DNA from: Paeniglutamicibacter antarcticus_C
Lineage (GTDB): Bacteria > Actinomycetota > Actinomycetes > Actinomycetales > Micrococcaceae
Reading direction: 5' to 3'
Assembly (NCBI RefSeq): GCF_039544305.1
Contig: NZ_BAABLK010000013.1
Span: forward strand, 10,068 to 74,067
Length of the DNA stretch: 64,000 bases
Numbering within the stretch: position 1 is the first letter of the stretch; every line of letters starts with the position of its first letter. Below the pieces are notes generated by a model, which saw nothing but the letters and a program-made list of their open reading frames with translations, ran no database searches and had not been told where the DNA came from. Both the position numbers and the translations under genes were made by a program. Below are positions 26,151 through 34,919 of this stretch, piece after piece.

Positions 26151-27446
26151 CTAGAACTCCGCCTGGCAGTAAGGAATCACGGTGGTCGCAAACATCGCTT
26201 CGATTCTCGCCAACGCGTCTGGTGCGTGGATCCGGAGCACCCCGGCTTCGGCCAGGTGCGCGGCGCTGAATCCTCCAAGGTACAGCGAGGCCAGGTCACG
26301 GACGTGAATCGAGGCATCGGGAACCGCGTCCGATGGTGCAGGGCTTGTGGTTCCCACGCCGTGGGCAACCACCAGATCCCAGGTTCCCTCGGCGAGCCCC
26401 AGCTCATCGCGCACGCAAAGCCGGATGCGGCCGTCGCAGCGGTAACCGCGGGCGGCCAGTGCGCTTGGGACATCCAGGATACGCAGCCAAAGGTGGTCGC
26501 CCATCGCTTCGATGGTGTAGGCCCTGGCATCCTGAAGCGCGGAGGGGAAGGCATCGTCGAGCGGTCCGCGGCCGGTAACTTTTTCGATCAGGTCGTGCGT
26601 GCCGAGGTAGGCGATGAGCTCGCGGCGGGCCGCACCGGACGCCGCACACAACTGGCCGATTTCCATGGTCGGCGGTGACGCCTTCCATCCGGAAAACGTG
26701 TAGCTCATGAATCCGTCGGGGGTGCCCTCCGGATCCAGGTGCAGGGCCGCGCGTAGGTTGCTTGGCGGCTTGAGCGAATCAAAGTCTTCCCAATGGCCTG
26801 CCGCTTGGCCCACCTCGAACTCGGAGACAGCGATGGAGCCGGTCGTGCGTTGGTGGGCGGCGGCGTGGATTCCCGGGGCGAGCGACTTCAGCTCGGACGG
26901 TTCTATCGCCACTATGCGGCCTTCGGTTTCAACTCGCATGGCCGGCGCCGGTTCGGTCTTGAGCGAGAAACGGACACGCTGCGTGGCCCGGCCAAAGCCG
27001 AACCGGCCGTAGATGGTGGCTTCCGAGGCCGTCAACGCGGCGAAAGCGAAGCCGGATCTGCGCGCGATGGCCAAGTCCTGGGTGATCATCAGGCGCAGCA
27101 GCCCGCGGCGGCGGTGGGTGGGGCTGACGGTGACCGAGGTGATCTGGTGCACCGGCACCAGCGTGCCGGCGCCGATGTTCAGCGTCCCACCGAACCCTGC
27201 GTAGGTTGCCACAGGTGCCCGGGCATGCAGCGAGGGCACCACCGCGGAGTCGTCGTAGATCGCTGTGAAGGTGGAATTGTCGTTGATCCCGAGCCTGGCC
27301 AGGAGCACAAGGTCTTGGGCATCGAGTACCGATTCATGGAAACCACGGCTGACCGCCCGGAGGAATTCATCGATTTTCGAGGGCACCGTGCCATTGAGGA
27401 GTTCGGGCTTGAAGCGTTCAAGGCGGATCATCGGGTTTTCTCTCAT
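26151..27446 (-). CDS. Eis-type GNAT acetyltransferase (copy 1)
   Basis: A 431-residue protein with the Eis layout: an N-terminal GNAT domain with acetyl-CoA loop SPTHRRRGLLRLMI (about residue 110), a second GNAT-like domain, and a C-terminal SCP2-like domain. EATIYGRFGFG carries the Tyr corresponding to the Eis general acid Tyr126, and the chain ends in Phe, whose carboxylate serves as general base in Eis. Mycobacterial Eis acetylates aminoglycosides and other amines. The start at 27446 (MRENPMIRL) is favoured; Met at 27431 is the alternative. Sits 28 bp after a diverged paralogue. Confidence 0.9.
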   Translation of the reverse strand: MRENPMIRLERFKPELLNGTVPSKIDEFLRAVSRGFHESVLDAQDLVLLARLGINDNSTFTAIYDDSAVVPSLHARAPVATYAGFGGTLNIGAGTLVPVHQITSVTVSPTHRRRGLLRLMITQDLAIARRSGFAFAALTASEATIYGRFGFGRATQRVRFSLKTEPAPAMRVETEGRIVAIEPSELKSLAPGIHAAAHQRTTGSIAVSEFEVGQAAGHWEDFDSLKPPSNLRAALHLDPEGTPDGFMSYTFSGWKASPPTMEIGQLCAASGAARRELIAYLGTHDLIEKVTGRGPLDDAFPSALQDARAYTIEAMGDHLWLRILDVPSALAARGYRCDGRIRLCVRDELGLAEGTWDLVVAHGVGTTSPAPSDAVPDASIHVRDLASLYLGGFSAAHLAEAGVLRIHAPDALARIEAMFATTVIPYCQAEF

Positions 27447-27474
27447 GGTCAGGAGGCTTTCCGGTGGTGGGGAC

Positions 27475-28770
27475 CTAGAACTCGTTGATGGCGTGGGGCG
27501 AGCCCGGGATATCGAGCAAAGCGGCAAGCGTGGCCAGCACCTGCTCCGAGGCCGGGTCCAGCAACCCGGCACCGGCCAGCTCCGCGGTGCCGACGGCACC
27601 GAGCAACAACGGGCCCAGGGCCGAGACGTTGCAGGAGACATCGGCTACGGTGTCCTCGGGCAGCTCCGACACCGTGGCACGTCCATCCTCGAGCCCGAAT
27701 CCGTAGCATCCACCAGTCAGGCCAATCGGGTCCTCGACGCGCAACGTGAAGGAACCGGTGCCGTTGTAGTTGCGGGCGGCGAAGGCGGCCGGAACATCGA
27801 GAACCCGCACCCACAAGCAGTGTCCGCGCTGGGCATAGCTCACCCGCGCCGGGTCCTCAAGCGCCCAGGGAAGCGGATCGTCGGCCGCAGCCATCGGATA
27901 GGAGACGCGTTCGATAAGGTCGTGCAGGGCCAGGAAGCGGAAGAGTTCCCGTCGGGCCACGGCGGTGGTGGCGACCAGGTCGCGGACCTCGAGGGTGATC
28001 GGCTTGGGATCCCAGCCGGTGAAGGCGTAGGTCACGTATCCGTCGATGCGCCCCTCGGTATCAAGGTGGACTGCGGCGCGGTGCGTGGGATCGGGCTCCG
28101 GGCCCTCGGGTCCCCAAGCCCCGGTGGCGTAGCGCCAGTAGGCTTCTTGGCGTCCCACGGAGCCCAACTGGTTTTGGTGGAAGCGCTCGAAGATCCCTGG
28201 CGCGATCCCCGCGAGCTTGCCCGCATCCAGCACCACCACCCTCCCGGAGGGTGCCGCATGGAAGCGCACGTCCCCGCGCACATCCAGGTGCAACGTCTGC
28301 TGCTCGGTCACCTGGCCGAAGCCGAATCGCCCGTAGATGGTTGCCTCGGTGGCGGTCAGCACCGCCACCGGGTTGCCCGCGGCCTTCGCCCGGGCCAGGT
28401 CGGTGCCCAGCAGTTCTCGCAGGATGCCTCGCCGGCGGTGCGTGGGCCGCACGGTGATGGAGGTGACCAGGTGGGCCCGAAGCAGCGCCGCCCCGATGTT
28501 CAGCGTCTTGGAGAAGGTGGCATAGGTTGCCACCGGCACCAACGGGTCGACCAAAGATCCAGGTGCCGAGTCGTCCCAGACCCCGGTGAGCACACGTGCG
28601 TCGGCCAGCTGGGCCGCCAGCAGTTCCTCGAGTTGTTCGGCGGTGGCCGGTTTCTGGTAGAAACCCTCCCTGACGGTGTTCAGCCAGGCGGCATAGGTCG
28701 CTGATGGCGCGCCGCTGTCCGCATTGCGGGCAGTGGCGACCTTGCCGATCCGTAGTTGGGGATCGATCAT
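27475..28770 (-). CDS. Eis-type GNAT acetyltransferase (copy 2)
   Basis: A 431-residue paralogue of the next gene with the same domain order: acetyl-CoA loop RPTHRRRGILRELL, EATIYGRFGFGQVTEQ with the catalytic Tyr, and a C-terminal Phe (HAINEF). The two proteins are equal in length but differ strongly in sequence outside the motifs, suggesting different substrates or a mixed oligomer (Eis is hexameric). Its ATG shares one base with the polA stop (TGATG), so it is translated by coupling to polA. Confidence 0.9.
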   Translation of the reverse strand: MIDPQLRIGKVATARNADSGAPSATYAAWLNTVREGFYQKPATAEQLEELLAAQLADARVLTGVWDDSAPGSLVDPLVPVATYATFSKTLNIGAALLRAHLVTSITVRPTHRRRGILRELLGTDLARAKAAGNPVAVLTATEATIYGRFGFGQVTEQQTLHLDVRGDVRFHAAPSGRVVVLDAGKLAGIAPGIFERFHQNQLGSVGRQEAYWRYATGAWGPEGPEPDPTHRAAVHLDTEGRIDGYVTYAFTGWDPKPITLEVRDLVATTAVARRELFRFLALHDLIERVSYPMAAADDPLPWALEDPARVSYAQRGHCLWVRVLDVPAAFAARNYNGTGSFTLRVEDPIGLTGGCYGFGLEDGRATVSELPEDTVADVSCNVSALGPLLLGAVGTAELAGAGLLDPASEQVLATLAALLDIPGSPHAINEF

Positions 28771-31466
28771 CAGTGCCCGGCGTCCTGCCAGGACTTGCCG
28801 ATGCCCACGTGGACATCCAGCGGCACTTTCAGCTCGGCCGCGGCACCCATGCGCTCGCGCACGATCTTTTCCACGGTTTCCAGCTCCCCCGGTGCCACTT
28901 CGAGCACCAATTCGTCATGGACCTGGAGCAGCATGCGGGATTTCAGCTTCGCCTCGGCGAGGCCTTCCTGGACCCCGAGCATGGCCCGCTTGATGATGTC
29001 GGCCGCCGAACCCTGGATCGGGGCGTTCAGCGCGGCGCGTTCGGCGATGTCGCGCAATTGGCGGTTGTCGCTGGTCAGCTCGGGCAGGTAGCGGCGGCGC
29101 CCGAAGATGGTTTCGGTGTAGCCGTCCTTGCGGGCTTGGTCGACGACGGCGCGCAGGTAGTCGCGCACCGCACCGAAACGGGAGAAGTAGTCCTTCATCA
29201 ACGTCCGGGCCTCGTCGACGGAGATCTTCAGCTGCTTGGAAAGCCCGAAGGAGCTCAGCCCGTAGGCCAGCCCGTAGCTCATGGCCTTGACCTTGGAGCG
29301 CATCTCGGAGCTGACGTCCTCCGGTTCGACGCCAAAGACGTGCGAGCCGACGAAGCGGTGGAGGTCTTCGCCGTCCATGTAGGCCTGGATCAGGGCCTCG
29401 TCCTCGGAGAGGTGCGCCATGATGCGCATTTCTATCTGCGAGTAGTCCGCGGTCAGCAGCGTCTCGTAGCCCTCACCGACGACGAAGACCTCACGGATGC
29501 GCCGGCCTTCCTCCGAACGCACCGGGATGTTCTGCAGGTTGGGGTTCAGCGAGGACAGGCGCCCGGTGGCGGCCACCGTCTGGGCGTAGGTGGTGTGGAT
29601 GCGCCCGTCTGCGGCAACCGCCTTGCGTAGGCCCTCAACGGTCTGGCGCAACTTGGTGGCATCCCGGTAGGCCATCAGCGCAACCAGGAACGGGTGTCCG
29701 GTCTTCACCAGCAGGTCAGCCAGCGATTCTGCATCCGTGGTGAAGCCGGTCTTGATCTTCTTGGTCTTGGGCAGGTCGAGCTCCTCGAAGAGCACCACCT
29801 GCAATTGCTTCGGTGAGGACAGGTTGACCTCGTGGCCGATCGCCTCGAACGCCTCGGCGGTAGCCTGTGTGATGGTCGAGGTGAAGTCGTCGTAGAGCTC
29901 GTCGAGCTTGGCGGTGTCTACGGCGATGCCGGCCATTTCCATGTCAGCCAGGATCAGCGAGAGCGGCATTTCCAGCTCCTTGAGCAGGTTTTCGCCGCCG
30001 CGCTCGACAAGCATCCCGGCCAAGTGCTGGCTCAGGGCGCGCACCACGTGCGCCGCACGGACCGCCGGGGTCGCCAGGTCGGGGCCCTCGAAATCCAGTG
30101 CCAGCTGCCCGTTAGCCGGGGCATCGGAGGCATCCAGGGAGATGCGCAGGTGCTGCTGGGCGATGTCCGGCAGTTCGTGGCTGCGGCGATCGGGCTGGAT
30201 CAGGTAGGCGGTGATCATGGTGTCATCGACAATCCCGGCAAGTTCCAGACCACGGTTCTTGAGCAACTTGTAGGTGCTCTTGACGTCGTGGACGGCCTTG
30301 GCATAGCTGGTCGAGGAGAGGACCTTGGCCAGTGCCTGCTCGGTGGCCTCGTCGGTTTCCTCCAAGGAAATGTAGGCGGTCGCATCATTGGAGGCGAAGG
30401 CCAGGCCGACGACATCGGTGCCACCAGCGCCCCCGACCGTTGCCGCATGCACTCCCAGCAGTTGGGCGCCATGGGCGGTAAACCATGCCTGCAGGGTCTT
30501 GGCGTCCTTCAGCAGCTCGTGTTCCGGGACGGCGACTTCTTCGGCGGCGTCCTGCGGATCGTCGCCGAAGAGGTCAAAGAGCCGCTTGCGCAGGGTGTTG
30601 AACTGCAGCGCGTCGAAGAGCTCCTCGACGGCTTCGCGGTTCGGGCGCTCCAGGGTCATCGCCTCGAAGCCCACCGGCAGTTCCAAATCGCGCAGCAGGT
30701 GGTTCAGGTGCCGGTTGCGCTTGACGTCCTCGACGTGCTCGCGCAGCGAGTCCCCGACCTTGCCCTTGATGGAATCGATGTTCTCCAGGATGCCTGGCAG
30801 ACCGCCGTAGAGGTTGATCCACTTGGCGGCCGTCTTGGGCCCCACACCGGGCACGCCCGGGAGGTTGTCGGCGGTTTCCCCCACCAGCGCGGCAAGGTCG
30901 GAGTACTCCTCGGGCCGCACGAAGTACTTGGCCTCGACGGCGTCCCCGTCCATCGGCGGGATGTCGGAGATCCCCTTCTTGGGGTAAAGCACCAAGGTCT
31001 TCTCGGTGATCAGCTGGAAGGCGTCCCGGTCACCGGAGACCACCAGGACATCAAGCCCGGCTGCCTCGCCCTTGGCCGCAAGCGTGGCGATGATGTCATC
31101 GGCCTCAAACCCGTCCATGGAAATTGAGGGGATGTTCATGGCTTCCATGACCTTCTGGATCAAGGCGATCTGGCCGTGGAACTCCTCGGGGGTCTTGTTC
31201 CTCCCGGCCTTGTATTCGGTGTATTCCAGTGAGCGGAACGTCGGGGTGTCCAGGTCAAAGGCCACCGCCACGTGGGTGGGCTTCTGTTGCCGGATCATCG
31301 TCAGCAGCATTGACACGAAACCGTGCACCGCGTTGGTGTACTGCCCGGTGTCGGTCGAAAAGTTTTCCGCCGGCAAGGCATAGAAGGCCCTGAAGGCCAT
31401 CGAGTGCCCGTCGATGACGAGCAGACGCTGGGGATCGGTTGCCACAAGTTTGGTTGATTCGCTCAC
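28770..31466 (-). CDS. polA: DNA polymerase I
   Basis: An 898-residue repair and replication polymerase. The N-terminal 5' nuclease domain (VIDGHSMAFRAFYALP, SMDGFEADDIIATLA, GVPGVGPKTAAKW) is complete; the middle 3'-5' exonuclease region lacks the usual acidic first motif (ISLEETDEAT at its place) and is probably inactive, as in other actinobacteria. The polymerase domain carries ADYSQIEMRIMAHLS (motif A), the finger helix around MSYGLAYGLSSFGL, and QVHDELVLE (motif C). The start is GTG 31466: TAGGCT (31474-31479) ends 7 nt upstream. Only 19 bp separate it from the divergent thioesterase. Heads an operon with two Eis paralogues and a deacetylase. Confidence 0.97.
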   Translation of the reverse strand: MSESTKLVATDPQRLLVIDGHSMAFRAFYALPAENFSTDTGQYTNAVHGFVSMLLTMIRQQKPTHVAVAFDLDTPTFRSLEYTEYKAGRNKTPEEFHGQIALIQKVMEAMNIPSISMDGFEADDIIATLAAKGEAAGLDVLVVSGDRDAFQLITEKTLVLYPKKGISDIPPMDGDAVEAKYFVRPEEYSDLAALVGETADNLPGVPGVGPKTAAKWINLYGGLPGILENIDSIKGKVGDSLREHVEDVKRNRHLNHLLRDLELPVGFEAMTLERPNREAVEELFDALQFNTLRKRLFDLFGDDPQDAAEEVAVPEHELLKDAKTLQAWFTAHGAQLLGVHAATVGGAGGTDVVGLAFASNDATAYISLEETDEATEQALAKVLSSTSYAKAVHDVKSTYKLLKNRGLELAGIVDDTMITAYLIQPDRRSHELPDIAQQHLRISLDASDAPANGQLALDFEGPDLATPAVRAAHVVRALSQHLAGMLVERGGENLLKELEMPLSLILADMEMAGIAVDTAKLDELYDDFTSTITQATAEAFEAIGHEVNLSSPKQLQVVLFEELDLPKTKKIKTGFTTDAESLADLLVKTGHPFLVALMAYRDATKLRQTVEGLRKAVAADGRIHTTYAQTVAATGRLSSLNPNLQNIPVRSEEGRRIREVFVVGEGYETLLTADYSQIEMRIMAHLSEDEALIQAYMDGEDLHRFVGSHVFGVEPEDVSSEMRSKVKAMSYGLAYGLSSFGLSKQLKISVDEARTLMKDYFSRFGAVRDYLRAVVDQARKDGYTETIFGRRRYLPELTSDNRQLRDIAERAALNAPIQGSAADIIKRAMLGVQEGLAEAKLKSRMLLQVHDELVLEVAPGELETVEKIVRERMGAAAELKVPLDVHVGIGKSWQDAGH

Positions 31467-31485
31467 ACCTGCCAGCCTAGTTGGC

Positions 31486-32004
31486 ATGGGCAACAATTTC
31501 ATCGAAGACAACGCACTGACCACCGAGATATCTGGCACCTTTGCCTCCAACGCGGCAGCCTCCCCCAACCCGCATGCGCGCCAGCTGGCCGCACACGGGG
31601 TTCCCGAGTCGATGTGGCCAATGCTTTCCGCCTATGGCGTGGGCCCCTTGGTGGAGAAGTTGGGGATCGTGTTCTCTGAAATCACCCGCGAGAAGGTGGT
31701 CGCCACGATGCCCGTGGAGGGCAACCAACAGGTTGCAGGCATCCTGCATGGAGGAGCCTCCGTCGCTCTGGCCGAGACGCTGGGTTCCTTTGCCGCAGCG
31801 GTGCACGGACAAGGAGCGAAGAAGCCGGTGGGCGTGGATATCTCCGCAACGCACCACCGCGCCGGGATCACCGGGCTGGTGACCGGGGTGTGCACGCCGA
31901 TCCATCTTGGCCGCACGTTGACCACCCACGAAATCGTCATCAGCGACGAGCAGGGGCGACGCCTGTGCACCTCGCGCATCACCAACATGCTGCTCAAAGG
32001 CTAG
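31486..32004 (+). CDS. Hotdog-fold thioesterase (PaaI/MenI-like)
   Basis: A 172-residue acyl-CoA thioesterase of the 4HBT hotdog family. The core motif QQVAGILHGGASVALAE contains the HGG loop and catalytic Glu region, followed by VGVDISATHHRAG and a final strand RRLCTSRITNMLL. These features match PaaI/YbdB/MenI proteins; 1,4-dihydroxy-2-naphthoyl-CoA is a plausible substrate in a menaquinone-using actinobacterium, but no menaquinone gene is adjacent. The start is ATG 31486, divergent from polA. Confidence 0.88.
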   Translation: MGNNFIEDNALTTEISGTFASNAAASPNPHARQLAAHGVPESMWPMLSAYGVGPLVEKLGIVFSEITREKVVATMPVEGNQQVAGILHGGASVALAETLGSFAAAVHGQGAKKPVGVDISATHHRAGITGLVTGVCTPIHLGRTLTTHEIVISDEQGRRLCTSRITNMLLKG

Positions 32005-32023
32005 CGAAACCCCTTTGGCCGGC

Positions 32024-32571
32024 ATGCCGGAGCAAATCCTCTGCCTCGGTGTCACCGGCAGCGGCTAGCCGACCGTTGACGGGAAACGCTGCAGTGCCTT
32101 CGGGTTGCCCGTGCACTAAATAGGCGAGGATATCGGCTGGCTGCCCGGAGAAGAAATGCGCCGGCCGGCCGAGCAGCAGTCCTTGGCCTTGGGGAATCGC
32201 CGCCGCTCACCGATGGGGTCCTTGACTCGGCCTACGGACCATTCCTGGACGAGGTCGTTTCCCGCGCGGAGCTTGTCTTCTGTCTTGACTATCCGCGCTG
32301 GATCTTGCTGCACCGGCTGCTTCGCCGGTCCCTGCAATGCATGGTGTTCCGCGATCCGGTGGGCAGCGGGAATCGCGAGACGTGGAACTCATTGCTGGGT
32401 CCGGACTCGATCCTGCGCTGGCACCTGAAGGGCTTCGCTTCCCGGCGGCGCCGGAAGCGCACCTTTGAACTGGCACCGGGTCCCGGGCAGGTCAAGCGTT
32501 TTTCGCGACCCGCCCAAACACGAAGGTGGCTCGCTTCGATCGAAGCCAGCCACATTGGTTGCGGTTGCTAG
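32024..32571 (+). pseudogene. Decayed P-loop nucleotide kinase (topology-modulation type)
   Basis: Fragments in two frames align in order with small P-loop kinases annotated as adenylate kinase/topology modulation protein. MPEQILCLGVTGSG (32024 on) ends in TAG exactly where the Walker Lys should be; the same frame resumes as FGLPVH, TAA, IGEDIGWLPGEEMRRPAEQQ. After a frame change near 32190 comes DGVLDSAYGPFLDEVVS, ELVFCLDYPRWILLHRLLRR and GNRETWNSLL, then LRWHLKGFASRRRRKR. Two stops, a frameshift and a shortened P-loop region mean it cannot make an active kinase. The last bases overlap the stop of the convergent reductase-like gene. Confidence 0.8.
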
Positions 32572-33131
32572 TATTCGCGTTGCTGGCCGGGGGCCTTGGC
32601 CACCGTGTAGCGGGTTTCGCGTATTCCCCCGGGATAGTCACGGCCAAGGGTCGGTGTCAGCGTGGCGCGTCCCCGCATGGCGAAGAGCGACCGACCGCCA
32701 CCGAGCAGCACGGGCATGGTGTAGAGAAGTATTTCATCGAGCAGTCCCTCGTCGACGAACTGTCCGGCTACCGAGCCGCCACCGATCACCCAGACGTCCT
32801 TGCCGTCGGCGCTGCGTGCAACGTCCGGCGCCCACTCGGTCACGTCCCCGCGCACGAATGTCAGGTCCGCCCCGGGGTATGCCGCCAGTTCGCGGTGCGT
32901 GAAGACCCATACGGGAAGCCCCTCGTATGGCCATTGGCCGCGAAGTTCATTCAGCAGCCACGAGTAGGTGTTCGCGCCCATGACGATGGCACCGATCTCC
33001 GCCCTGAAAGACTCATGGCTTTCGGCCTGCCCGGCAAAGCCCTCGAAGTCGGTGAGCCAGTCGAGCCGATCGTTCTCATCGGCGATGTACCCATCGGCCG
33101 AGGCCGCCACGAAATACCTGAATTGCGTCAT
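32568..33131 (-). CDS. Dihydrofolate reductase-like (RibD C-terminal domain) protein
   Basis: A 187-residue single-domain RibD_C/DHFR-fold protein: FRYFVAASADGYIADEND at the start, IGAIVMGANTYSWLL, then VWVIGGGSVAGQFVDEGLLDEILLYTMPVLLGGGRSLF, which is the NADPH-binding signature. Such stand-alone proteins (YwjB/YyaP type) are NADPH-dependent reductases of unknown substrate, not folate enzymes. TAGGAT (33138-33143) ends 6 nt before the ATG, indicating its own leaderless transcript. Confidence 0.9.
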   Translation of the reverse strand: MTQFRYFVAASADGYIADENDRLDWLTDFEGFAGQAESHESFRAEIGAIVMGANTYSWLLNELRGQWPYEGLPVWVFTHRELAAYPGADLTFVRGDVTEWAPDVARSADGKDVWVIGGGSVAGQFVDEGLLDEILLYTMPVLLGGGRSLFAMRGRATLTPTLGRDYPGGIRETRYTVAKAPGQQREY

Positions 33132-33223
33132 CCCACCATCCTATCCACGCATCGCTACCGGGCAACAGCATCGGCATCGGACACGCGGTTCCGTTGGTGA
33201 AAACGCTTCTCAGTGCAGGTATT

Positions 33224-33251
33224 ACCGGCGACCCTCTCGAGGGCCGCCGGT
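33224..33251 (-). terminator. Hairpin after the phosphate-transport pair
   Basis: ACCGGCG-a-CCCTC-tc-GAGGG-c-CGCCGGT forms a 12-bp stem with a mismatch and a 2-nt loop, 12 nt past the stop of the small membrane gene. No T-run follows, so efficiency is uncertain. Confidence 0.5.
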
Positions 33252-33262
33252 TGGCGCGGTGC

Positions 33263-33502
33263 CTAGGAACCCAGGATCTTGAGACTGAGCGAGGGAATGA
33301 TCAAGATGATGCCGAAGAGCACCACCACTCCGCACAAGGCGAAACAGCCGTAGGCGGCAAGCTTCGCGGGCATGGCCGAATTCTTGGCGTCCTCGCCCAC
33401 CGCGAGCATGCGCACGCCCATGGAGTAGGCGGCAACAATGAACAGCGCGGAAACCCAGGTGACAACGGCGACGATGAGGAATGAATCCCATTCAATGCTC
33501 AT
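33263..33502 (-). CDS. Small membrane protein following the phosphate transporter
   Basis: A 79-residue protein with two hydrophobic helices (FLIVAVVTWVSALFIVAAYS and YGCFALCGVVVLFGIILIIP) joined by a polar loop (RMLAVGEDAKNSAMPAK). Its ATG shares one base with the stop of the pit gene (TAATG), so the two are co-translated; a role as accessory subunit of the phosphate transporter is plausible. Family not recognised beyond this context. Confidence 0.8.
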   Translation of the reverse strand: MSIEWDSFLIVAVVTWVSALFIVAAYSMGVRMLAVGEDAKNSAMPAKLAAYGCFALCGVVVLFGIILIIPSLSLKILGS

Positions 33503-34707
33503 TACTTGGTCTCCTGCTTCGCCTTGGCGCGTGCCATTTTCCGGCGCTGTTTCTTGGTGGGGATATTCACGGCGGCACCGGAGACATCGACGTCGCTGAT
33601 CGCGTTGCCTTGGCCCACGAGGTCACGGCGCGATAGCACCCAAATCACCAGCAGTGCACCGATCCCCAGAATGCTGACGATGACCAGTCCGCCGTTGCCG
33701 AAGTGCGCCAATGCCGCTGCGGCTGCGCCGATGAGTCCGGCGGCGGGCAGCGTGAATAGCCAGCCCAGGGCAATGCGACCGGCGGTGCCCCAACGCACCT
33801 CCGCTCCCTTGCGGCCCAGTCCGGAACCGATCACGGATCCGGAGGCAACCTGCGTGGTGGACAGTGCGAACCCCAGGTGCGAGGAGACCAGGATGGCGGC
33901 GGCGGTGGAGGTCTCGGCGGCGAAGCCCTGCGCGGGCTTGACCTCGGTCAGGCCCGACCCCATGGTCCGGATGATGCGCCAGCCGCCCATGTAGGTGCCC
34001 AAGGCGATGGCCAGTGCACAAGCTGCGATGACCCAGAAGTGCGGTCCCGTGCCGGCGTCCTGCAGACCGGAGGCAACCAACGTCAGGGTGATGACACCCA
34101 TGGTCTTCTGCGCGTCATTGGTGCCGTGGGCCAGTGCCACGAGCGATGAGGAGAAGATCTGTCCGTAGCGGAATCCACCGCGTTTCGGGGAAGCGAGGCC
34201 GGACTGGCGCTTGGTCACCGAGTAGGCGAGCTTGGTGCACAGATACGCGGATGTACCCGCAATGACCGGTGCGACAAGGGCCGGAAGCAGCACCTTGGAG
34301 AGCAGAACGGAATAATCGATGGCGCCGAACCCGGCACCCACGATTGCTGCGCCGATGAGCCCGCCGAAGAGCGCATGCGAGGAGCTGGAGGGAAGTCCGA
34401 GCAGCCAGGTGAGCATGTTCCAGACGACGGCGCCCATCAGGCCGGCAAAGATCATGGCCGGCATGATTTGCACGCCGGTGTCCCCGCCCTCCTTGATGAT
34501 GCCGCCGGAAATGGTCTTGGCTACTTCTGTCGAAAGGAATGCACCAACAAGGTTCAGGACTGCGGCCAGTGCGACCGCGGTCTTCGGCTTGATGGCACCG
34601 GTGGCGATGGGAGTGGCCATCGCATTGGCGGTGTCGTGGAAGCCATTGGTGAAATCAAAGAACAGGGCAAGTGCTATGACCAGGACGACGATGAGCGTCA
34701 GATCCAT
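33502..34707 (-). CDS. pit: Inorganic phosphate transporter, PiT family
   Basis: A 401-residue polytopic membrane protein. The duplicated PiT signature is clear: FFDFTNGFHDTANAMAT near the N-terminus and VALAHGTNDAQKTMGVITLT in the second half, each with the Asp needed for cation/phosphate coupling. It imports metal-phosphate complexes by proton symport at low affinity. A basic C-terminal tail (KKQRRKMARAKAKQETK) is cytoplasmic. A strong promoter (TTGACT, 16 nt, TATGAT) lies about 115 bp upstream. Confidence 0.95.
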   Translation of the reverse strand: MDLTLIVVLVIALALFFDFTNGFHDTANAMATPIATGAIKPKTAVALAAVLNLVGAFLSTEVAKTISGGIIKEGGDTGVQIMPAMIFAGLMGAVVWNMLTWLLGLPSSSSHALFGGLIGAAIVGAGFGAIDYSVLLSKVLLPALVAPVIAGTSAYLCTKLAYSVTKRQSGLASPKRGGFRYGQIFSSSLVALAHGTNDAQKTMGVITLTLVASGLQDAGTGPHFWVIAACALAIALGTYMGGWRIIRTMGSGLTEVKPAQGFAAETSTAAAILVSSHLGFALSTTQVASGSVIGSGLGRKGAEVRWGTAGRIALGWLFTLPAAGLIGAAAAALAHFGNGGLVIVSILGIGALLVIWVLSRRDLVGQGNAISDVDVSGAAVNIPTKKQRRKMARAKAKQETK

Positions 34708-34820
34708 GTATAAACCAATCGTGGGGTTACGGGCGAGGGCCGATTCGCGTTGGGTGACTCCGATTTTTCCCGCATTGTTTGCCCAATGGTGGGGGTCTGT
34801 TCACCTAAGTCGCAAATTCA

Positions 34821-34848
34821 TCATATGGGTTGCTTCCCGCTAGTCAAT
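34821..34848 (-). promoter_or_regulatory. Promoter of pit
   Basis: On the minus strand TTGACT (34843-34848) and TATGAT (34821-34826) are separated by 16 nt, a near-consensus promoter. It leaves a leader of about 105 nt to the pit ATG, in which I see no recognised regulatory RNA. Confidence 0.75.
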
Positions 34849-34919
34849 TCCCGGCCGTTGCCCGGGCATAGCTGCGCCGCGCATGGATGGGCCCGTCGGT
34901 GGTGCCAACGTGAGCGACC

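Noticed and set aside
31414..31485. Upstream extension of the thioesterase gene
   Set aside because: The 24 extra codons overlap the polA 5' end on the other strand, and the divergent start signals support ATG 31486.
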